From positions 1-64,000 of the forward strand of contig NZ_CAMLIG010000004.1 of NCBI RefSeq assembly GCF_946480185.1: a stretch of DNA of 64,000 nucleotides, read 5' to 3'. This document shows positions 47,292 through 54,417 of this stretch, in pieces; position 1 is the first letter of the stretch, and every line of letters starts with the position of its first letter. The notes beneath the pieces are model-generated. The model was given only the letters and a program-made list of their open reading frames with translations. It was not told the origin of the DNA and ran no database searches. Made by a program: the position numbers and the translations under genes. Source of the stretch: an uncultured Pedobacter sp. Lineage in GTDB: Bacteria; Bacteroidota; Bacteroidia; Sphingobacteriales; Sphingobacteriaceae.

Positions 47292-48068
47292 ATGGAAACC
47301 GAACCAAAAACTAAATACCAGGCCCCTGCATTAGAAAAAGGACTGGACATACTCGAATATTTATCTTCTCAATCTGTACCTGTTTCTCAAACTGAAATCG
47401 CGGGAAGTTTAAATAAAAGTTCGAACGAGATTTACCGAATGTTAGTTTGTTTAGAAGACCGTGGTTATATTATACGTGATCAGGTTTCCTCTAAATATAA
47501 ACTTTCCTTAAAATTATACCATCTTTCCCATCAGCACTCCGTAGTTGACGAATTAAGAAATGCATCCATCTACCTGATGGAAGAGTTGAGCAGTGAAGTT
47601 AGGGAAGCATGCCACATGAGTATCATTTATCATGATAAAGTGATGGTGATTTTGCATTCTAAAAGCCCGGAACCAATTGCTTTATCTATTGAGCAAGGCA
47701 ATTTATTTCCGATTGTTTTAACTGCATCCGGCAAAGTTTTATTGGCCTACATGAAACCTGAAGCTTGTAACGCCATACTAAAAAAAGATGCAGATTATAA
47801 AAACTTTAGCATGGAACAAAAGAAGGCCTTTCATGAAACAATAGAACAGATTAAAGCGAAAGGCTATTTTTTAAAAGAAAGTGATTTCGCTGATGGCATT
47901 ATTGATATTACAGTGCCTTTGGGCGATGAAAAAACTGGAGTAAATGCTTGTTTAACGATTTCAAGGTTGCATACAAAAACTGCATCACACCTGGAGAAAG
48001 ATGAACAACTTATCAAAGCGATGAAGAAATACGCTCAAAAAATCCAGAAGAAAATTGGGCTGATTTAG
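47292..48068 (+). CDS. IclR-family transcriptional regulator
   Basis: This 258-aa protein has an N-terminal winged helix (residues 12-78: LEKGLDILEYLSSQSVPVSQ, TEIAGSLNKSSNEIYRMLVC, LEDRGYIIRD) and a C-terminal IclR effector domain (EACHMSIIYHDKVMVILHSK, PIVLTASGKVLLAYM, DFADGIIDITVPLGDEKTGV, ACLTISRLHTK). IclR proteins bind small carboxylates or aromatic acids and often control neighbouring degradation genes. It is divergent from the 20-kb GH78-GH106 operon with 258 nt between, so that operon is its likely target. A carboxylate effector would fit the CoA-transferases. Its usual Bacteroidota alternative, a hybrid two-component sensor, is absent here. Confidence 0.92.
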   Translation: METEPKTKYQAPALEKGLDILEYLSSQSVPVSQTEIAGSLNKSSNEIYRMLVCLEDRGYIIRDQVSSKYKLSLKLYHLSHQHSVVDELRNASIYLMEELSSEVREACHMSIIYHDKVMVILHSKSPEPIALSIEQGNLFPIVLTASGKVLLAYMKPEACNAILKKDADYKNFSMEQKKAFHETIEQIKAKGYFLKESDFADGIIDITVPLGDEKTGVNACLTISRLHTKTASHLEKDEQLIKAMKKYAQKIQKKIGLI

Positions 48069-48112
48069 TGTGGTTGTACATTTGGTCATCTAGGCTGATA
48101 GTTTTAAAAAAA

Positions 48113-48466
48113 CTGGCGCTCGTTTATAACGAGTGTTTGATTGGGTTTCGATTTTATCGAGAATTAATTCATGGCGATGGGATCGCTAAACCATTTTAAG
48201 CACTCGTTGCAAACGAGCGCAATAAAAGCTGAACTGGCGCTCGTTTGCAACGAGTGCCAACTGGACTTTCGATTTTATCGAAAAAAATACATGGCGATGG
48301 AATCGCAAAACCATGTTAAGCGCTTGTTATACACGAGCGCAATAAAAGCTGAACTGGCGCTCGTTTGCAACGAGTGCCCAACTGGCTTTTCGATTATATC
48401 GAAAAAAAATACATAGCGATGGAATCGCTAAGCCATATTAAGCACTCGTTATAAACGAGCACAATT
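48113..48466. repeat. Three tandem palindromic REP/BIME units upstream of the RAYT gene
   Basis: Units of about 120 nt begin at 48113, 48234 and 48354. Each has a hairpin near its start (GCGCTCGTT...AACGAGTGC) and one near its end (the inverse pair). Between them lie TTTCGATTTTATCGAAA-type and GGCGATGG-ATCGC pairs. Further copies follow the transposase gene. An 81-codon reading frame across them is produced by the repeats and is not a gene. Confidence 0.9.
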
Positions 48467-48492
48467 AATCTATTTCTAACAAAAACTCGTTT

Positions 48493-49041
48493 ATGTCTCA
48501 CAAATACAAAGTCAGAACGACCCACCAAATCCACTTTATAACATTTACCATTGTAGATTGGGTAGATGTTTTTACGAGACCTGTTTATAAAAAAATAATA
48601 GTTGATTCTTTAAAATACTGTCAGGAAAATAAAGGCCTTAATCTACACGGCTGGTGTTTGATGACCAACCACTTGCACCTTTTAGTTTCATGCAAAGAAG
48701 ACTTTTTACTTTCAGATTTCGTTCGCGATTTCAAAAAGTTCACCAATAAAAAGATCATTTCTGCGATTACTGAAGAATCTGAAAGCAGAAGAGAATGGAT
48801 CATCTATCGTTTCAAATATCACGCAAAATATAATAACAGAGTTGAAGATTATAAAGTTTGGCAAGATGGATACCATGCCATAGAGTGCAACAATGATGAA
48901 ATTTTCAACCAAAAACTGGATTACATACATTATAATGCTGTTAAGACCGAAATTGTTAAATATCCAGAAGAATATATTTACAGTTCAGCCATCGATTACT
49001 TAACGGAAGAAAAAGGCCTTTTAGATATCGTTTATATTTAA
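48493..49041 (+). CDS. REP-associated tyrosine transposase (RAYT, Y1_Tnp)
   Basis: This 182-aa protein belongs to the IS200-like Y1 HUH transposases domesticated with REP sequences. HIS-hydrophobic-HIS is His60/His62 in GWCLMTNHLHLLVS. The helix with the nucleophilic Tyr is KLDYIHYNAVKTEIVKYP (Tyr144 or Tyr147). The start TTHQIHFITFTIVDWVDVF is usual for the family. Such proteins nick single-stranded REP hairpins and are thought to spread or maintain them. The gene is flanked on both sides by the same palindromic units, so substrate and enzyme are encoded together. The reading frame appears intact. Confidence 0.93.
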   Translation: MSHKYKVRTTHQIHFITFTIVDWVDVFTRPVYKKIIVDSLKYCQENKGLNLHGWCLMTNHLHLLVSCKEDFLLSDFVRDFKKFTNKKIISAITEESESRREWIIYRFKYHAKYNNRVEDYKVWQDGYHAIECNNDEIFNQKLDYIHYNAVKTEIVKYPEEYIYSSAIDYLTEEKGLLDIVYI

Positions 49042-49213
49042 TGCGATAGAATCGCTAAACCATTTTAAGCACTCGTTCCAAACGAGCGCAATTTAAAAAA
49101 ACACTGGCGCTCGTTTATAACGAGTGTCCAACTGGACTTTCGTTTTTATCGAAACATTAATTGGCGATGGAATCGCAAAACCAAGTTAAGCACTCGTTAT
49201 ACACGAGCGCAAT
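49042..49213. repeat. REP/BIME units downstream of the RAYT gene
   Basis: A half unit lies at about 49042-49092, starting GCGATAGAATCGC and ending AACGAGCGCAAT. It is followed by a full unit at 49104-49213 with the same hairpins as the upstream array. The last unit ends directly at the GH78 stop (49215). Confidence 0.88.
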
Positions 49214-49214
49214 G

Positions 49215-51398
49215 TTAAATCGCTTTATAGCTCACTACCAATTCCTGATTAGGATTAATAGTAAGCTCGTAAATGTGATTATCCAGTCTGGTTACTTTTC
49301 CATAATTCGCCTTGGGCATTTTGGCACTTTTTATTTTTAAGATTCCGACACCTTCACTTGCCGAAACCTTAACTTGCATTAAGCTACAATCCACTTTTAC
49401 TTTACCGTGTGGCGTAGGCACTTCACCTTTCATCCATTTCAAACCTCCTAAAACTGGTTCAACACTGTAGTCACTATAGCCGGGAGCAGTCGGTTTTACG
49501 CCTAAATAATATTTACCCAACAGATAAATCGGGCTGGCTCCCCAGGCATGGCAAAGGCTTTTTCCAAATTCTCTACCGTACATTGCTAAATGTTCCGCAC
49601 CTTTTTTCTTCGGATTGTATTCTTCCCAAAAAGAAGTTGCACCCAATTTCAGCATTCCGCCCCAGTAATCTTTTATTTCTTTGAGCACATAAGACTGTTC
49701 GCCCATCGCACATAAAGCTTCCAACTCGTAAAAACGCATATATGGAGTCGTGATTTTCTGAATATTATCGTTCAGCAAGACTTTGTTTTTCACTTCCTGC
49801 TTTTGGGTATCGTTAAAATAATTGAAAAAAATACCAAACATATTTGCATAACGCGTTACATTTTCTGTCTGTTTGCCATCCACAAAACTATGTACCAAAG
49901 CACCTTTTTCTGGGTTCCAGTATTTGGCAAAAATCTTAGCTTTTAAATCAGAACCGAGTGTTTTGTAGTTTGTTGCTCCTTTTTCATCACCCGCAATATC
50001 AGCACATACGGACATCGTTTCTAAGCTTCTTGCCAACAGCAGTTGCTCAAAACTTACTTCTCCTTTTTTGCTCAGACCGTCTGCCCAGTCAATAAAAATC
50101 CAGTCGCCGGCAAGACCTTTCATCATCCCGTTCTCGTCTCTTCTTGATAGGCAGTAAGCCATCATCGACTGCATTCTTGGATAAAACTGTTTGATGAAAC
50201 TTTTATCGCCTGTATATTGATAATAATCGTAAATACTTAAAAACCAGTAAAAAGTATAGTCCATAATGGTGTTGATGTGCGCCGTTACCGGATCTTTGCC
50301 CCTTAAAGCCAGAATGGTACGTTCTACAGTTGGCGAATCGTAGGTCAGATAGTAATTCATCAGGTAGCTTTGATAAGCATCTCCCGACCAAATCCAGCGG
50401 TCACGCTTGATGCCATCGATAAAAAACTCACGGGTATTTAAGTGAAAGGTATATTTGGCAACATTATATATCTTATTGATTTCTTCATCTGAACAGGTAA
50501 AACTTCCTTTGTCCTTGATATCGGCATATTCGTAAAGCATGTTTGTCTTATCGATAGTCACGCCATCTGTTGGCACTATCTGCACATAACGGAAAGCTTT
50601 GGTGAGTGCCATCACCGTGTCCTTTCTGGTTTTGAAATCCACTTCGATACGGTCTAAAGTCAGGCAATTTTCCTTCGAAAGGGCTTCTTCTTTGGACTCT
50701 CCGTAATAAATATTTACAGTTCCCTTGCCCTTTACGCCGTTCAGTTTAATAAAACCGAAGGTTTCCTTTCCAAAATCATAAAGCTGTCCATCGGCGAGTT
50801 TTTCTGAAGTTACCGGCTCCATCTGTTTTACAGGTAAGGCAAATTTTGAAGGGGGCTGCATAGCATCGTTCAGATCATAGGCTCCGGCCTTTAACCAGGT
50901 GGTACCGGACTGGTCGGAGGTTTTTCCGGTTTCGTCAATCCATTCTTTATCCTCAAAGGTCACCAGCCAGCTGGCATCGGACTTAACAGTTTTCCCATCC
51001 ACGAAAATTGCGGGAACCGAGGCTTGGTTATATACTTTAAGGCTCAGTTTGTGTTTCCCGGCAGGCACAGTAATCTTTTTCGGGAAACCAAATAAAGCCT
51101 GTCCGTCAATTTTGATATTATAAGTGCCTTCTACAGCGATATTTACTTCTTCGGGTGCTGAAAGTTCAAAGTTTTTATGAAAATCGATCAGGTTGTAATG
51201 GCTGTCCATCTTCCAAAAGACCGGAAAAAACGATCCTCTATCGGTTCTGCGGTTCTGCATCTTATTAGCTAGGTTGATCTCGAAATCTCCCGGATACCAA
51301 ATCCAGGTAGCTTTTTGCTGTGCTTTTACGCTTTGCATCGGCGAAAGCCAAACCATCACCAAGATAAACATTAAGATTTTTGTGAAATATTTTGTCAT
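49215..51398 (-). CDS. GH78-like alpha-L-rhamnosidase (compact form), secreted
   Basis: This 727-aa exported protein has a signal ending MQSVKAQQ. It starts ATWIWYPGDFEINLANKM, typical of shorter GH78 proteins. The barrel motif is DGIKRDRWIWSGDAYQSYLM, corresponding to DxxxRDRxxWxGD, with TFHLNTREFFI before it. Late features are TSFWEEYNPKKKGAEHLAMY and LCHAWGASPIYLLGKYYLG, followed by a small C-terminal beta domain. The usual role is hydrolysis of terminal alpha-L-rhamnose. It lies 13 nt downstream of the SSS symporter, at the end of the second operon and next to the REP array. Confidence 0.88.
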   Translation of the reverse strand: MTKYFTKILMFILVMVWLSPMQSVKAQQKATWIWYPGDFEINLANKMQNRRTDRGSFFPVFWKMDSHYNLIDFHKNFELSAPEEVNIAVEGTYNIKIDGQALFGFPKKITVPAGKHKLSLKVYNQASVPAIFVDGKTVKSDASWLVTFEDKEWIDETGKTSDQSGTTWLKAGAYDLNDAMQPPSKFALPVKQMEPVTSEKLADGQLYDFGKETFGFIKLNGVKGKGTVNIYYGESKEEALSKENCLTLDRIEVDFKTRKDTVMALTKAFRYVQIVPTDGVTIDKTNMLYEYADIKDKGSFTCSDEEINKIYNVAKYTFHLNTREFFIDGIKRDRWIWSGDAYQSYLMNYYLTYDSPTVERTILALRGKDPVTAHINTIMDYTFYWFLSIYDYYQYTGDKSFIKQFYPRMQSMMAYCLSRRDENGMMKGLAGDWIFIDWADGLSKKGEVSFEQLLLARSLETMSVCADIAGDEKGATNYKTLGSDLKAKIFAKYWNPEKGALVHSFVDGKQTENVTRYANMFGIFFNYFNDTQKQEVKNKVLLNDNIQKITTPYMRFYELEALCAMGEQSYVLKEIKDYWGGMLKLGATSFWEEYNPKKKGAEHLAMYGREFGKSLCHAWGASPIYLLGKYYLGVKPTAPGYSDYSVEPVLGGLKWMKGEVPTPHGKVKVDCSLMQVKVSASEGVGILKIKSAKMPKANYGKVTRLDNHIYELTINPNQELVVSYKAI

Positions 51399-51411
51399 GA
51401 TTTTTGATGAA

Positions 51412-52998
51412 TTAATGTCCGTTAAAGAAAATATAAAGTGCTACCATAACCACTGTAAGTGCTACCCAAAGCCACTTTACCTGACGATCTGGTTTTGCTT
51501 TAGGATCTATCCGCAATAAAACGCTGTGGTCTTTTTGTCCGGCTTTATCAGTGATGGTAATTAGATAAGTCATCAGCGAAAGCGCAACAAAAATATAGAA
51601 TGATAATAGCAGAAAATGTGGCCAGTGATAAACACTATTTGGAAAAACCCAAAGATATAAAACGCCTGTTCCCAAGCTTATTAGTGTTCCTAAAGTTAAA
51701 ACTAAATTTGCCGCCTTTGTAGTGGTTTTGTTCCATAAAACACCGAATAAGAATACCACCGACATTGGCGGGGCAATAAAGCCCAAGACCGATTGGAAGA
51801 TATCAAAAAGATTTAACCCTTTGATGCTATCAATAGCTAAAGTGATAAAAATAGAAAGCAAAGAACCGAATAAAACGACTAAGCGACCAGTTTTTTTAAT
51901 GGTTTGTTGCGATGCCTCGGGATTGTGCTTTTTCACATAAATATCCATAGTGAAAACGGTGCTTAGAGAGTTTAGCGCTGAACCGATGGTACTAATTAAA
52001 GCCGCAATTAAAACCACAATAATCAACCCTCTTAATCCCACAGGAAAAAGCTGGGTCACCATCGTTAAATAAGCTTCATCAGGATTTTTTAGATGTGGAA
52101 AAAGTACGTAACAAACTATCCCCGGAAGGATAAAAAGAGGCACATCCAATATTTTTAACCAGCCGATAAAATTAGCCCCTAGCTGACCTTCTTTTAAACT
52201 TTTTGCGCCCAAAACAGACTGTACCATAGATTGGTCGGTGCACCAAAACCATACGCCCATAACTGGATAACCCAACAGAATCGCTATCCAAGGATAATTT
52301 TTATCATCTGCGGGAAGCAATAAATTCCAATAAGTGCCCGGCGTATGCGCATAAATAGCTTCCAACCCTCCTGCCCTATTGATGCCCATTACCACCAACA
52401 AAAGTGAAACTGCGATAAGTAATAACATCTGAAAAACGTTGGTATAAGCAATGGCTTTCAATCCGCCTGCGGCGGCAAAAAAACCTGATAAAACTACCAT
52501 CAGCATCACCGATAAATACATGGGCATATCCAATAATTGCTTTACCAAAATTCCGCCGGCAAACAGGGTTAGAGACAGCCAAGAAATTAAAATGGTGATT
52601 AAAGTGTACCAGGCTAAAATATTCCGGGTAGAATCGCCGAAACGTTTCCCCATAAATTCGGGTAGGGTAAGCACTTTTGCGCCTAAATACCGCGGAGAAA
52701 AAACCACGGCTAACAACAAAATAAAAATGAAGGCGTACCATGCAAAATTACCGGCAACTATCCCACTGGTAAATCCCACACTTGCTGATGCAATAAGCAT
52801 TGACGGCCCTACATTGGTTCCCCACATGTTTAAACCGATGCTTGTCCAGCCTAAAGTGTTTCCGGCTAAGAAAATATTTTCGTCGGTTTTTTTGTTTTTA
52901 ACGAAAGAAATATAATAGCCAAAAGCAATTAAAATCAGTAAATAACCAACAACAATTACATAGTCTATCGGTTCTAAAAAACTACTTACCTGCGCCAT
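51412..52998 (-). CDS. Sodium:solute symporter (SSS/SLC5 family)
   Basis: This 528-aa inner-membrane protein has 13-14 predicted helices. Family marks are DYVIVVGYLLILIAFGYYIS, ENIFLAGNTLGWTSIGLNMW, LTLFAGGILVKQLLDMP, VWFWCTDQSMVQSVLGAKSL and STIGSALNSLSTVFTMDIYV, close to the SGLT-like group of Bacteroidota sugar transporters. It probably imports a monosaccharide or uronic acid with Na+. Two nt separate it from the Gfo/Idh gene and 13 nt from GH78, so it is the uptake step of the second rhamnoside operon. The substrate is inferred from context only. Confidence 0.92.
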   Translation of the reverse strand: MAQVSSFLEPIDYVIVVGYLLILIAFGYYISFVKNKKTDENIFLAGNTLGWTSIGLNMWGTNVGPSMLIASASVGFTSGIVAGNFAWYAFIFILLLAVVFSPRYLGAKVLTLPEFMGKRFGDSTRNILAWYTLITILISWLSLTLFAGGILVKQLLDMPMYLSVMLMVVLSGFFAAAGGLKAIAYTNVFQMLLLIAVSLLLVVMGINRAGGLEAIYAHTPGTYWNLLLPADDKNYPWIAILLGYPVMGVWFWCTDQSMVQSVLGAKSLKEGQLGANFIGWLKILDVPLFILPGIVCYVLFPHLKNPDEAYLTMVTQLFPVGLRGLIIVVLIAALISTIGSALNSLSTVFTMDIYVKKHNPEASQQTIKKTGRLVVLFGSLLSIFITLAIDSIKGLNLFDIFQSVLGFIAPPMSVVFLFGVLWNKTTTKAANLVLTLGTLISLGTGVLYLWVFPNSVYHWPHFLLLSFYIFVALSLMTYLITITDKAGQKDHSVLLRIDPKAKPDRQVKWLWVALTVVMVALYIFFNGH

Positions 52999-53000
52999 AA

Positions 53001-54077
53001 TTATGAGTGGTTAGGTACATTAAATTCTGCTAAAATTGCATCAATTTTTACTGGCGCACCGGTTTTTAAAGAACGGTCCATCGCTTGCAACAACGCCACG
53101 GTTCCAATGCCCTCTTTCATATCAGGATAAGCGGTAAAACCTTGTTCAATGCTGTCTGCAAAATATTCTAAGTAATTCTGATATTCTCCGCCATGGTGAC
53201 TTTGACCTTCAAATCGGAAATAATATTTGAGGGTGGCATCTCCCCAATGGATGATTTTTTCCTCGCCTTCTTTGGTAGTTACGGAATAGCGCAATTCGTG
53301 GTAATCTGCCTGACTGGCGCCCAGCGTTCCTCTTAAAATACAGCTCATTCCGCTGTCTCTTTTTGTAGGTTGCGTAGGCGAAGTGTAAACACCACTTACT
53401 CTGGCAATTCTGCCGTCTTTAGCTTTAAAAATGAAGTGCATGGTATCTTCGTTTTTAAGTCCCGCTTCTTTTCCGTTTTGGCTAATCATTCCGTAACCCA
53501 TTACTTCCTCAATTTCTGGCAAGTACCAACGGATAAAATCCACAGGATGACTTAAACCTCCGTACAGCCATTTAAATGATTGTAAAAGCGACCATTCTTT
53601 AGCTAAAAACCAGCGATGGTCGGCATGGTAATAAGATTCTATAGTAATCAATTCACCAATTACACCTTCTTCAAAATCTTTACGTTGACGTTTTGCTGGT
53701 TCAAAAAACCTTGAACTTTGTCCGATGAAAACCTTTTTCCCGGTTTGCTCGCTAAGCGCTAAAAGTTCTTTTGCATCAGACAAATCATCGATAAAAGGCT
53801 TGGTACAAACCACATGTTTGCCATGTAACAATGCTTGCTTTACATGTTGGGCATGCAGATGGTCGGGCGTGTAAATGGCGATAATATCAATCGATTCATC
53901 CGTCAATAAATCCTCATAATTGGTAGTGTAATGCGGAAAATCAAATTCTTTTGCCCGCTGTTTACACAATTCTTCATTTCTGTCACACATTTTCACCAGC
54001 TCCAATTTGGTGCTCTGCAAAACGGCAGAAATGGTACTTCGGCCTTCCCCAAGGCCAAGAATTGCAATTTTTAACAT
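53001..54077 (-). CDS. Gfo/Idh/MocA-family oxidoreductase (second copy)
   Basis: This 358-aa cytoplasmic protein has an NAD-binding start MLKIAILGLGEGRSTISAVL, DIIAIYTPDHLHAQHVKQAL and the MocA motif VVCTKPFIDDL (Lys-Pro retained, Glu replaced by Thr). The substrate-side segment GGLSHPVDFIRWYLPEIEEV follows. It is not a recent duplicate of the copy at 31656. Its upstream edge is a dispersed repeat, so the promoter context may have been rearranged. Co-transcription with the symporter is likely (2-nt gap). The reaction is probably oxidation or epimerisation of an imported sugar. Confidence 0.87.
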   Translation of the reverse strand: MLKIAILGLGEGRSTISAVLQSTKLELVKMCDRNEELCKQRAKEFDFPHYTTNYEDLLTDESIDIIAIYTPDHLHAQHVKQALLHGKHVVCTKPFIDDLSDAKELLALSEQTGKKVFIGQSSRFFEPAKRQRKDFEEGVIGELITIESYYHADHRWFLAKEWSLLQSFKWLYGGLSHPVDFIRWYLPEIEEVMGYGMISQNGKEAGLKNEDTMHFIFKAKDGRIARVSGVYTSPTQPTKRDSGMSCILRGTLGASQADYHELRYSVTTKEGEEKIIHWGDATLKYYFRFEGQSHHGGEYQNYLEYFADSIEQGFTAYPDMKEGIGTVALLQAMDRSLKTGAPVKIDAILAEFNVPNHS

Positions 54078-54417
54078 TCGTTTTGGTTTAATTTAAAATG
54101 AATTATGGCTTTTAAAAACATATTCTTCGAAATTTCAAACACTGCCTTAGCCTTTTCAGCACAACCTTTCTTGCCCTCATGCCGGGCAGTGGCAGATACT
54201 TTTTTGCCGAAAAAAGTACCCAAAAACTCCCGACTACGCCCTTTGCTATTAAAGGAAGTGCTTTTACTTCCGTCATCTATACCGCAAAGTTCTGATGTCG
54301 AAAAAAAAGTTAACATCAGTCTATGCTTTGGCTGGATTGAACGCAAACAGTTACAACTCACATCCATTTAACACATTTAATTAAAAACTAAAATAATTAG
54401 CTATCCGCATTTTCGTA
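54078..54417. repeat. Spacer with dispersed repeat, copy 2 (inverted relative to 22328-22542)
   Basis: Positions 54160-54329, read on the minus strand, match the element at 22328-22542 block by block (AACTTTGCGGTATA, AGCAAAGGGCGTAGTCGGGA, TGCCCGGCATGAGGGCA). Reading frames of 88-98 codons across it are chance. No other gene or promoter is evident. Confidence 0.75.

Noticed and set aside
48171..48416. 81-codon open frame in the REP array
   Set aside because: It is made of repeated hairpin units (the same peptide appears twice) and has no gene-like features.
48113..49213. CRISPR array
   Set aside because: Repeats are 120-nt palindromic units without unique spacers of regular length, and they flank a RAYT gene.
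54071..54371. Open frames of 88-98 codons on both strands
   Set aside because: They lie across a dispersed repeat whose other copy is non-coding; no domain is seen.
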